Of a stretch of DNA of 8,164 bases, positions 1 through 5,599 are shown in pieces (the stretch's first letter is position 1; every line of letters begins with the position of its first letter). The stretch lies in assembly GCA_937915955.1 (NCBI GenBank), contig CALGIB010000597.1:1-8164 (forward strand). The letters run 5' to 3'. The notes beneath the pieces were generated by a model, which saw nothing but the letters and a program-made list of their open reading frames with translations, ran no database searches and was not told where the DNA came from. This DNA is from an uncultured Pseudomonadota bacterium (GTDB lineage: Bacteria; Myxococcota_A; UBA796; CAJQPC01). The translations under genes and the position numbers were made by a program.

Positions 1-60
1 CCTGGCGTGGTGTTCTCTGCTTCGGCAGACAAGGGCATGAGTTGGAAGGAAGTCGGATGA
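1..60 (+). CDS. 3' end of an upstream gene (partial)
   Basis: The frame starting at base 1 is open for 19 codons and ends with TGA at 58-60. The visible C-terminus reads PGVVFSASADKGMSWKEVG. The stop overlaps the ATG of the next gene in an ATGA arrangement (57-60), the same coupling seen at 805-808. This supports it being the true end of a co-transcribed gene rather than chance. Too little is visible to name a function. Confidence 0.6.
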   Translation, partial: PGVVFSASADKGMSWKEVG

Positions 61-371
61 CCAACATCAGCTATTGGGCTGCTCGGAAGGCAGGCGAGAG
101 TCACCATCAGGCCCTCCGAGCTGAGCTGAAGAACTTGGCGATGATCCTCGCAGTAGAGCCGACAGAGGTGGAGTGTGAGGCTGTCCTCCAGAGGATGATC
201 TCTCTGTCCGATCTGGTTGTCGAGGAGAGGACCTCCTTGCCCGCACCGGCGATTATCCAGGATGCTTGTAGGCTCTTGCGGAGCACCCGAAGCCACGGAG
301 GAGCAGACCAAGCAGTCCGGTCCGTGCTCGCTCTTCTGGAAGGCAGCCAGGTTTGCCGACCGGCACGATAG
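57..371 (+). CDS. Small hypothetical protein, 104 aa
   Basis: The start is ATG 57, chosen because GGAAGGA (44-50) lies 6 bases upstream and the ATG overlaps the previous stop (ATGA). A TTG at 42 would be an alternative but has no comparable ribosome site. The protein begins MTNISYWAARKAGESHH. It looks mostly alpha-helical, with an acidic leucine-rich centre (ILAVEPTEVECEAVLQRMI) and a basic end. I see no signal peptide, membrane segment or known motif, and I do not recognise the family. It sits second in the plus-strand run, 5 bases before the SLOG-like gene. It is probably an early accessory or DNA-metabolism-associated phage protein, but only its position suggests this. Confidence 0.7.
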   Translation: MTNISYWAARKAGESHHQALRAELKNLAMILAVEPTEVECEAVLQRMISLSDLVVEERTSLPAPAIIQDACRLLRSTRSHGGADQAVRSVLALLEGSQVCRPAR

Positions 372-376
372 GGGCT

Positions 377-808
377 ATGACAGATGGCATGAGTGCAGTC
401 GCGCCAGCCACAAGTGAAGCCGTCAGGTTCCTTGTCTTCTTCCCTCGGGGCTCATCCGAGTCTTCGGTGGCGGAGGGTCTTGTGGCGGTGCAGACCGCTA
501 CCACCCGGACTGTAGACCTGGTGGACAGCCTGGCTTGGTACGAGTCCCGCTTCGCCTCGTGCGGGGACTGGGATTCCTGGGCCCTGGAGGCAGTCACAGG
601 CAAGAGCTATCGAAGCCGTCAGCCCTACTTTCACGGCTTCGTCCTCACAGGAGATGGAGAGGTTGGGCAGGGAACTGCCAAGGTCGCCTCGCTCGCGCTG
701 AGCATGGGGAAGTCAGTCTACTGGTTGAACGGGACCAAGCTCTGCCCAGTCGTGAAGATGGATCGCCATCCTCATAGGTGGCGAATCAACACAGGAGAAT
801 CCGCATGA
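377..808 (+). CDS. Rossmannoid protein, SLOG / deoxyribosyltransferase-like (putative)
   Basis: This is a 143-aa protein if it starts at ATG 377. AGGGG at 370-374 is only 2 bases away, so ATG 389 or TTG 353 are possible. An early strand (VRFLVFFPRG) ends in a glycine turn. Near the C-terminus, HGFVLTGDGEVGQGTAKVAS leads into LALSMGKSVYWLNG. That strand, glycine-rich loop, helix with a small-residue face, then GKxVYxL, is the pattern of SLOG-type and nucleoside 2-deoxyribosyltransferase-like Rossmannoids, which bind or process nucleotides or nucleotide-sugars. The family call is inferred from pattern only; no catalytic residue can be fixed. The stop TGA (806-808) overlaps the ATG of the HTH gene, so the two are probably translated together. 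It could instead be an unrelated alpha/beta protein. Confidence 0.65.
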   Translation: MTDGMSAVAPATSEAVRFLVFFPRGSSESSVAEGLVAVQTATTRTVDLVDSLAWYESRFASCGDWDSWALEAVTGKSYRSRQPYFHGFVLTGDGEVGQGTAKVASLALSMGKSVYWLNGTKLCPVVKMDRHPHRWRINTGESA

Positions 809-1026
809 GCGAGATCAACGAGTCGGAGACGGCGAAGACGATGGTGGAGAAGCTCATGGCTGACGCCAACATGTCTGCCAGCGCCATCAGCGAGGCTATG
901 GGACAGCGGGTCTCCCGCCGCACCATCTACCGCTGGGCGAAGGGGGAGAGTGAACCCCAGCAGACCAGCGATCTGGTCGAGCTGAACAAGCTCTACGCCG
1001 AGAAGTGTTCTGCAATGACAGGCTGA
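805..1026 (+). CDS. Small Xre/Cro-type helix-turn-helix protein, 73 aa
   Basis: The start is ATG 805, with AGGAG (793-797) 7 bases upstream and an ATGA overlap with the preceding stop. A GTG at 778 in the same frame lies inside the preceding gene and is less likely. Residues ~13-60 fit a Cro/CI fold: VEKLMADANMSASAISEAMG forms the first helices and turn, and SRRTIYRWAKGESEP is the recognition helix plus the typical 'W-G-x-x-x-P' ending of Xre domains. There is no second domain, so it is probably a DNA-binding repressor or auxiliary regulator working as a dimer. It lies 15 bases before the ATPase gene. Which operator it binds cannot be told; the dyads at 4283-4334, 5526-5551 and 7105-7156 are candidates by proximity only. 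Confidence 0.82.
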   Translation: MSEINESETAKTMVEKLMADANMSASAISEAMGQRVSRRTIYRWAKGESEPQQTSDLVELNKLYAEKCSAMTG

Positions 1027-1041
1027 GGAGCCTTGGGAGTG

Positions 1042-2622
1042 ATGATGATCTACGCAAAGAGGGTGCGCTCTTCCTTGAAGGGAGGAGTGGATGTCGAACT
1101 GGGCCCGAAGACGGTGCTCTGTGGGCGCAACGGAGCAGGCAAGACGGCTGTCCTGCAAGCGCTCAAGTTGGGCACCCGCGGCTACGTCGATGACCAGGAG
1201 GGCAAGGACGGGGTCTCTACGACCGCAGCCATCGCTCGCCTCTTCCCCGAAGGAAGTGAGCTGAAGGCTGAAGTGGAGATGTCCGATGGGACGAGCTTCA
1301 CCTGGTCCAGCAAGCCACAAGGGAAGGGCTACACCAAGCCGAAGGCTACCGGCAAGGAGCGGCCCTACAAGGTCGACTTTCCGTTCCACACCGTGAAGGC
1401 CCTCCTGTCGGGTGACGAGAAGAAGATCCGGGCGTGGCTGGAACAGCAGACCGGGAGCAACTTCACCGTCGAAGACCTCATGGCGATGCTCCCCCCGGCG
1501 CAGCACAAGGACGCAGATCCGATCCTGAAGCGCTTCTCGGAGCGGTCTCCTGTTGAGCTAGCGACCGCCCTCAAGGGCGAAGCGCGCAACCTTCGTGCTT
1601 CGGCCACACGGACGGAGAAGACCATCGACCAGCTCGTCGAAGGCATCCCCCTCCCGCTCTCGGACGTTGAGGCGGAGAGGCTGTCCGGGCGCAAGGCTGA
1701 GTTGTGGGCTCAGGCCAATCGTCCGGACCTCATGTCGCCTGCGCAGCACGCCGCGCTCCGCGCTGTCATCGAGGAGCTGGCCGAAAGCCTGGGGATGGTG
1801 AAGACCCAGATCGACGGGCTTCCCGAGGCACAGGAGGGAGAAGAGGAGACCTTCAAGCTCGCTTCTCAGAGCCATGCCCTGTCCAAGGCGCACCTGGAAC
1901 AGCTCGGGCACGATGTCTGCTACGTCTGCCTCCGCAAGGACGCTGATGTCCAGGGGGCCTTCAATCGCTGGGCTGGCGTCTTGGGTGACCTTCAGGCTGC
2001 CGGTTCGCGAAAGCGACTTCAGAGCCAGTACGACCGGGGGATGGCTGAGGCTGGAGTCCTGGCCAAGAAGTACACGTCAGCTCAGGTCATGGACTCGTCT
2101 CCGGTGATCGACGAGCACTCGTCCATCTCCGCGTCCCTGGCTTCCCACGAGGCCAACAAGCGGATCTGGAAGCAGGCTGAAGGACTCCGCAAGGAAGTGG
2201 CCAGCTCACGCGCCGTGGCGGACACCTGCACTTCCCTCGCCCGCACCTGGGAAGAAGAGGGGAAGGCGATTCTTCTTCGCCGCAAGAAGGACTTCGAGGA
2301 CAAGGTGACGGCCTTCCTGCCTGCGGGGGAGACCTTCGTGGTGGACCTGGCGGCAGGACGCGTCGGTCTGGGCCGTGAAGGTGCGACGCACACCTCCCTC
2401 TCGGGAGCCGAAATGTCCAGGGTGCTCCTGGCTGTCTTGTCCGCAGAAGAGGCTGGTAGCACTCCGTCTATCCTTGAACCCGAGGACAGGGGCTGGGACC
2501 CGGATACGCTTGCTGACGTGATGACAGCCCTCACCGATTCCCCGGATCAGGTCATCCTGATGAGCACTGTGCCTCCGGCACGGAGCCCCGAAGGCTGGAA
2601 CGTCATCCATGTAGGTGACTGA
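1042..2622 (+). CDS. Compact Rad50/SbcC-like zinc-hook ATPase (phage gp46-like)
   Basis: This 526-aa protein has SMC/Rad50 layout. The N-terminal lobe has Walker A GRNGAGKT (residues 28-35). Charged helical arms flank a CxxC (CYVC, residues 293-296) near the middle, matching a Rad50 zinc hook in place. The C-terminal lobe has an ABC signature LSGAE (453-457). By family knowledge, such proteins pair with an Mre11/SbcD-type nuclease to process DNA ends in recombination and replication; T4 gp46 is of similar size. No nuclease partner is in this window. The Walker B region reads ILEPEDRGWDP (477-487) where the family has a LLDEPxxxLDP-like run, and the following strand (VILMSTV) lacks the usual H-loop histidine. 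Start choice is uncertain: ATG 1042, ATG 1045 (GGGAG 5 bases upstream) or GTG 1039 (GAGGAG 8 bases upstream) are all in frame. Confidence 0.85.
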   Translation: MMIYAKRVRSSLKGGVDVELGPKTVLCGRNGAGKTAVLQALKLGTRGYVDDQEGKDGVSTTAAIARLFPEGSELKAEVEMSDGTSFTWSSKPQGKGYTKPKATGKERPYKVDFPFHTVKALLSGDEKKIRAWLEQQTGSNFTVEDLMAMLPPAQHKDADPILKRFSERSPVELATALKGEARNLRASATRTEKTIDQLVEGIPLPLSDVEAERLSGRKAELWAQANRPDLMSPAQHAALRAVIEELAESLGMVKTQIDGLPEAQEGEEETFKLASQSHALSKAHLEQLGHDVCYVCLRKDADVQGAFNRWAGVLGDLQAAGSRKRLQSQYDRGMAEAGVLAKKYTSAQVMDSSPVIDEHSSISASLASHEANKRIWKQAEGLRKEVASSRAVADTCTSLARTWEEEGKAILLRRKKDFEDKVTAFLPAGETFVVDLAAGRVGLGREGATHTSLSGAEMSRVLLAVLSAEEAGSTPSILEPEDRGWDPDTLADVMTALTDSPDQVILMSTVPPARSPEGWNVIHVGD

Positions 2623-3014
2623 TGGCTGCGGTTCTGACTCTCCCGGCGGTGGGTTTCACTCTCACCATCCCGAACACCACGACGTTGGTGCCCCTTGACG
2701 ACGTCGCGTTCGGAGCTGACGCCCAGGGTCTGCCTGCCAACGGCCGGACCATCATCATCTACAACATGGACGCGGCCAATCGCATCTTTGTCCGCTTCGG
2801 CGCGAACCAAGCTGTGACGGCGGGGAACACCACCATCTCCAACAGCATCGTCATTCCCGCGTTGTCGAGTTTGACCTTCGCTGTAGGCTACTTGGGGGAC
2901 CGCGCTCCGCTCGGAGTGGCTTCACCCGACAACTGCTTCCTCATGGCAGAGACGGGCGCAGGTGTCCTGGTGAACGTCACCTACCTGATGGGTCGGGGCT
3001 CCAACATCCTCTGA
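2622..3014 (+). CDS. Beta-rich small protein, possible virion component, 130 aa
   Basis: ATG 2622 shares its A with the TGA (2620-2622) of the ATPase gene, and AGGTG at 2613-2617 lies 4 bases upstream, so translation is probably coupled. The sequence is rich in V, I, T, N, G and A, with alternating strand patterns such as GRTIIIYNMDAANRIFVRFG and SNSIVIPALSSLTFAVGYLG, and almost no charged helices. There is no signal peptide; the hydrophobic stretches look like beta strands rather than membrane helices. Such compact beta-sandwich-like proteins are often head-decoration or tail-associated proteins in phages, but this assignment is inference and I do not recognise a specific family. It is the last gene of the plus-strand run and ends 1 base before the convergent endolysin stop. 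Confidence 0.78.
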   Translation: MAAVLTLPAVGFTLTIPNTTTLVPLDDVAFGADAQGLPANGRTIIIYNMDAANRIFVRFGANQAVTAGNTTISNSIVIPALSSLTFAVGYLGDRAPLGVASPDNCFLMAETGAGVLVNVTYLMGRGSNIL

Positions 3015-3015
3015 G

Positions 3016-3837
3016 CTACCACCAGGGGATGAAGCCGTGCAGGTCGGACTTCTTCCGGGTGTAGGACCGGCACCCGTTGCTGACGTTGCCTTCGATGGTG
3101 GTCACGGTGCCGTTGTCGTTGTCGCAGACGATCATCCCGACGTGCCCGGCCTTCGCTGTCTGGGCCGGATCTGAGTTCGAGCCTCCGCGGGCCATGCTGA
3201 AGACGGAGCCGGCAGGGGCTGCCTCCGTCTCCTCGACCCACTTGCCGTTGGCGTGGCCCCAGTCCTCGTACTGGCTTGCGCCTCCCAAGAACTTCTTGAT
3301 GGGCGTGGCCTTCCAGTCCATGTCGGTAGACTTGGTTCCAGCTCCGACCCCGACTCCGATGGAGGTCGAGCAGAACATCGCACACCAGGCCATGTGGCCG
3401 TACTGAGCGGTGCTGATACCCCAGTACTCGTTGTAGCCCTCGACCACGGGCTGGATCTCGGGGCCCCAGTTGGAGCCGTCGGGGATCTCGTCCGCACCGA
3501 GGAAGCCGATGGCGAAAGTCAGCGCGGCTGTGCGCTGCGCACCGATACCCGTAGGGATCTTGGCGAGGAGCTTGTCCTTCTCAGAGACCACCGCAGCGTC
3601 GTCGCCGATGTCCTGTTCACGGGAGGAGGAGTCAGCCTCCAGAGCGCTCCAGGTGTTCGGCCCGACAATGCCGTCGACGCCCAGGTTGCGCGAGGCTTGG
3701 AACTGCTTGACCGCGCTGGTGGTGTTGGGTCCGAAGTCAGCGTCCTCAGCGACGGTGTGCCCGTGTCCGTTGAGTAGCTGCTGGAGGACAAGGACATCGC
3801 TGCCCTTTGCGCCCTGCTTGATGGTGGGTCGGCTCAT
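3016..3837 (-). CDS. Endolysin: peptidoglycan-binding domain plus CHAP peptidase, 273 aa
   Basis: This is a cell-wall hydrolase for host lysis. Residues ~5-68 form a PG_binding_1 domain: KGSDVLVLQQLLNGHG, then DFGPNTTSAVKQFQ, then GVDGIVGPNTWSAL, the standard three-helix pattern. A linker (~69-95) leads to a CHAP-type domain (~100-273). Its likely catalytic cysteine is C152 in MAWCAMFCS, the histidine is H232 in AGHVGMIV, and the third polar residue is in TIEGN (E249/N251). CHAP enzymes cut peptide bonds in the stem or cross-bridge, as amidases or endopeptidases; which one cannot be told. There is no signal peptide, so export would need a holin. The start is ATG 3837, with AGGAG 5 bases upstream, sharing one base with the stop of the glycine-zipper gene. 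A binding domain at the N-terminus with the catalytic domain at the C-terminus is the less common order. Confidence 0.93.
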   Translation of the reverse strand: MSRPTIKQGAKGSDVLVLQQLLNGHGHTVAEDADFGPNTTSAVKQFQASRNLGVDGIVGPNTWSALEADSSSREQDIGDDAAVVSEKDKLLAKIPTGIGAQRTAALTFAIGFLGADEIPDGSNWGPEIQPVVEGYNEYWGISTAQYGHMAWCAMFCSTSIGVGVGAGTKSTDMDWKATPIKKFLGGASQYEDWGHANGKWVEETEAAPAGSVFSMARGGSNSDPAQTAKAGHVGMIVCDNDNGTVTTIEGNVSNGCRSYTRKKSDLHGFIPWW

Positions 3838-4235
3838 CAGGTCTCCTGGCGAGCCCGGACACGGGCTGCACGAGCCCTGCGGCGGGCCGCGATCTTGGGG
3901 TGTCCGCGCTCTTCGGCCTTCGCAGCCCTCGCGTCGATCTTGGCGGGATCTGGGTCCAGATCGCCCGCAGCGATGGACTCCTGGAGCTTCTTCAGCATGG
4001 CGTCGCTGGCGGCTTCACCTGCTTCTCCTGCGATGGCTCCTGCTGCACCGCCTGCCGGACCTCCGATGGCGGAGCCGATCAAGCTCCCGACCTCCTTGAA
4101 GGCGAGGATCTGATCGAGCACGTTGAACACGATGTCCAGCGCCTCGCTCTCGCTCAGTCCATCGTCCTGAAGTTCATGGATCGCCTCGTGGGCGGCCTCA
4201 AGAGCGATGGCTTCGGCTTCGTCGGTCAAAGACAT
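3837..4235 (-). CDS. Glycine-zipper protein upstream of the endolysin, 132 aa
   Basis: The start is ATG 4235 with a modest AGGG 6 bases upstream. The frame stays open further upstream, but that part crosses the control element at 4283-4334 and has no ribosome site. Residues 1-47 are acidic and helical (MSLTDEAEAIALEAAHEAIH). Residues 50-73 (GSLIGSAIGGPAGGAAGAIAG) form a glycine zipper with GxxxG spacing that could pack in or across a membrane. The end is very basic (KIAARRRARAARVRARQ). Its stop overlaps the endolysin start (TGATG), so the two are translated in tandem. This suggests a lysis role, holin-like or membrane-perturbing, but glycine zippers also occur in tail and ejection proteins. 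I do not recognise a named family. Confidence 0.78.
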   Translation of the reverse strand: MSLTDEAEAIALEAAHEAIHELQDDGLSESEALDIVFNVLDQILAFKEVGSLIGSAIGGPAGGAAGAIAGEAGEAASDAMLKKLQESIAAGDLDPDPAKIDARAAKAEERGHPKIAARRRARAARVRARQET

Positions 4236-4344
4236 GGGGAACCCTGGTTTGTGCGCCCCTACACCATAGCGTTCTGAGAAATGCAGCACTCGGTCTTGCA
4301 GGACTTCTGGCTGTGATGGAGTGCTACCGAGTAGAAAGGAGGAC
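4236..4344. promoter_or_regulatory. Divergent control region between lysis-side units
   Basis: These 109 non-coding bases separate the minus-strand glycine-zipper/endolysin pair from the plus-strand coiled-coil/TM pair. They contain the inverted-arm element at 4283-4334. On the minus strand a TATGGT (in CGCTATGGTGTAG) could act as a -10 for the 4235 gene, but I cannot find a good -35 at the right distance. No terminator-like hairpin with a T-run is seen. Confidence 0.6.
4283..4334. repeat. 52-base divergent element, copy A (inverted GAGTGCTAC arms)
   Basis: The left arm GCAGCACTC (4283-4291) and right arm GAGTGCTAC (4319-4327) are inverted repeats matching at 8 of 9 positions, with 27 bases between them. 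CGAGTAG follows the right arm. Copy B at 7105-7156 has the same arms, the same 27-base gap and the same total length, while the middle differs. Each arm points toward the gene on its side: minus gene start at 4235, plus gene start at 4345. It is probably a regulator-binding or promoter module. Confidence 0.7.
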
Positions 4345-4794
4345 ATGGCCTCTGCACTTCGCGCTGTCCAGCCCTCAAGGGATGAGTCTCAGATGCCTCC
4401 TTCTCCGGAGATCAGGGAGGCGCTCCGGCGTCTCCACACGGCAGCACCTGAGGCTGCAACGTTGATCGAGGATCACATCGCGGCGATGGAGGAGCAGATT
4501 CTGCTTCACGCTTCGGCGGACGCCTTCAAGGCGTTCGTTCTCAGCCAGGCTCAGCAGGCAGGAGCAGTTCAGAATCTCCTCCAGAGGCTGGACAATACGG
4601 TGATCTCGGACTTGGCACGGGCGGAATCCATGCGAGCTGAGGCCGATCTGGTCATCGCGAAGAGGCAGGAAGCCAAGGCTTTGACGACTCGTCAGGTGTT
4701 CTCGCAGCCTGTCGTGTTGGCCGTGGTGGGGATCTTGAGCACCTTCATGACTGTCGTCGGGACAATCATCCTTCACCTTGCCGGAGCCTCTTGA
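4345..4794 (+). CDS. Tail-anchored coiled-coil membrane protein, holin-like candidate, 149 aa
   Basis: ATG 4345 follows AAAGGAGG (4335-4342). A GTG at 4321 is in frame but falls inside the conserved right arm of the control element, which argues against it. Residues ~20-115 are charged and helical (PEIREALRRLHTAAPEAATL, later ADLVIAKRQEAKALTTRQ), with likely coiled-coil character. One hydrophobic segment at ~122-145 (PVVLAVVGILSTFMTVVGTI then ILHLAG) ends 4 residues before the C-terminus. A cytoplasmic helical region plus one C-terminal membrane helix resembles XhlA-type holin partners, although it is longer than usual. The endolysin next door on the other strand supports a lysis role. A tail-anchored protein of other function is possible. 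Confidence 0.78.
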   Translation: MASALRAVQPSRDESQMPPSPEIREALRRLHTAAPEAATLIEDHIAAMEEQILLHASADAFKAFVLSQAQQAGAVQNLLQRLDNTVISDLARAESMRAEADLVIAKRQEAKALTTRQVFSQPVVLAVVGILSTFMTVVGTIILHLAGAS

Positions 4795-5012
4795 TGTCGC
4801 CTCGACCCGCCCCGCCTCTCGTGTCTCACGAAGAGTTGGCCCACCGCTTGATCGCAGCCTACGAGCGTGGGGAGCGGTGCTCCCCACAAACGGAGGTAGC
4901 GCTTCGGTCCGCCTTGAACAGTTCGTCTCCGGAACCCCAGATGCGGACCTTGCGGGAGTCCCAGTTTCGTCCCTTCGGGCGAACAGCTGCCTTCCTGGTC
5001 AACGAGAGGTAG
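4794..5012 (+). CDS. Small hypothetical protein, 72 aa
   Basis: ATG 4794 shares one base with the preceding stop (TGATG), and GGAG (4783-4786) sits 7 bases upstream, so coupled translation is likely. A proline-rich start (MSPRPAPPLVS) is followed by an amphipathic helix (HEELAHRLIAAYERGERCSP) and a polar, arginine-containing end. No membrane segment, signal peptide or metal site is visible; there is one cysteine. The family is not recognised. It shares a transcription unit with the holin-like candidate, but its sequence does not point to a lysis role. Its stop (5010-5012) directly abuts the convergent stop at 5013. Confidence 0.65.
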   Translation: MSPRPAPPLVSHEELAHRLIAAYERGERCSPQTEVALRSALNSSSPEPQMRTLRESQFRPFGRTAAFLVNER

Positions 5013-5495
5013 CTACTCCGGCTCGCCCAGGATGGCGTCCAGGTAGGTCTCGACCTTCTCGTGAATGGCCTGGCGGAAGGCTTCCTTCTGCACCGCGTTC
5101 AGGGCGCGGATCTCTTCGACGACCCAGAAGGGAAACTTCAAGCGCACGAAGATCGCCTCGTTCCTGCTGGAGCCGGAGGCTTCGACTTCGTTCTCTGCCA
5201 ACTCCTTCCCGTAGTAGGCATCCGTGACGTCCTCCACGACATCACGGACCGTCTCGTAGAAGCCTGTCGCGTAGCGGAAGATCTGCTCCCAGTTTCCTCG
5301 TCGGTCCGGCTGGGGTTTGCTCCGTGGGGGTGGGGCTGTCTGCTTCCTCGCGCGCGCCGCGGCGGCCTCCTTGATGCCCGGATGCTTCGCTTCAAAGTCC
5401 CGAAGAATCTTCTTCGCAGACTCCCTCTCGGCCCCCTCACCGCGCTCGGCGTGGGCCTTCACTTTCAGGTAGCGATTGAGGGTCTTCTCGTTCAC
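5013..5495 (-). CDS. DUF2786-like N-terminus protein, 160 aa (putative)
   Basis: The start is GTG 5495, the first possible start in this frame after an upstream stop. Residues ~4-40 (LNRYLKVKAHAERGEGAERE followed by SAKKILRDFEAKHPGI) match the pattern of DUF2786-type domains: a basic helix, 'G.g.E.e.A', then a second helix ending in '.kh.gi'. That family is widespread in phages and its function is not settled. A basic proline-rich linker (~50-68) leads to a helical C-terminal half with an aromatic patch (FRYATGFYETVRDVVEDVTD) and IFVRLKFPFWVVEEIRAL. The gene is alone on its strand, abuts its convergent neighbour with no gap, and is preceded by a possible coupled leader. The domain match is by eye and could be wrong. 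Confidence 0.75.
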   Translation of the reverse strand: MNEKTLNRYLKVKAHAERGEGAERESAKKILRDFEAKHPGIKEAAAARARKQTAPPPRSKPQPDRRGNWEQIFRYATGFYETVRDVVEDVTDAYYGKELAENEVEASGSSRNEAIFVRLKFPFWVVEEIRALNAVQKEAFRQAIHEKVETYLDAILGEPE

Positions 5496-5521
5496 GAAAG
5501 GTGCTTCCGAGGGATTGTCAT
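5492..5521 (-). CDS. Possible 9-codon leader peptide overlapping the next start
   Basis: On the minus strand AGGAG (5534-5530) lies 8 bases before ATG 5521. This opens a 9-codon frame reading MTIPRKHLS and stopping at TGA 5494-5492. The stop overlaps the GTG start of the 160-aa gene in a GTGA arrangement. That main gene has only a distant GGAAG of its own, so ribosomes ending the leader could restart on GTG. This is a direct observation of spacing; translation is inferred. Confidence 0.4.
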   Translation of the reverse strand: MTIPRKHLS

Positions 5522-5544
5522 TTGACGCTCTCCTGTGGTATCAT
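5515..5544 (+). promoter_or_regulatory. Extended -10 promoter candidate for the gene at 5600
   Basis: TTGTCA (5515-5520, 5 of 6 to the sigma70 -35) is separated by 18 bases from TATCAT (5539-5544). The latter is preceded by TG one base away, giving an extended -10 (TGGTATCAT). Transcription would begin near 5551, about 50 bases before GTG 5600. The -10 lies between the arms of the dyad at 5526-5551, which suggests repression by a bound protein. Confidence 0.5.
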
Positions 5545-5551
5545 GAGAGCG
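5526..5551. promoter_or_regulatory. Operator-like dyad around the -10 box
   Basis: CGCTCTC (5526-5532) and GAGAGCG (5545-5551) are perfect 7-base inverted repeats 12 bases apart, bracketing the TATCAT -10. The arms differ from those at 4283-4334 and 7105-7156, and the gap is 12 rather than 27. On the opposite strand the left arm overlaps the AGGAG of the leader frame, so one bound protein could affect both divergent units. Confidence 0.5.
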
Positions 5552-5563
5552 CTGTGAGGGCAG

Positions 5564-5577
5564 GAGGATCTGTCCTC
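5564..5577 (+). other. Short 5' leader hairpin
   Basis: GAGGA (5564-5568) and TCCTC (5573-5577) form a 5-pair stem with a 4-base loop (TCTG). It lies between the predicted transcription start (~5551) and the GTG at 5600, and would bury the AGGAGG at 5562-5567. It may keep ribosomes off that decoy site or bring it nearer GTG 5582. The stem is short and could be chance. Confidence 0.3.
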
Positions 5578-5599
5578 GGAAGTGGATGCGGAGGCCGGA

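Noticed and set aside
772..1506. Long minus-strand frame across the HTH and ATPase genes
   Set aside because: It spans two well-supported plus-strand genes with motifs and ribosome sites. Its own composition has no recognisable domain.
3433..3443. GTAGCCCTCGA, close to the left arm GTAGCACTCGA
   Set aside because: It lies inside the endolysin coding region, has no partner arm at 27 bases and is away from gene starts, so chance is the better explanation.
5522..5544. TTGACG followed by TATCAT as a promoter pair
   Set aside because: The spacer would be 11 bases, too short for sigma70. TTGTCA at 5515-5520 gives an 18-base spacer instead.
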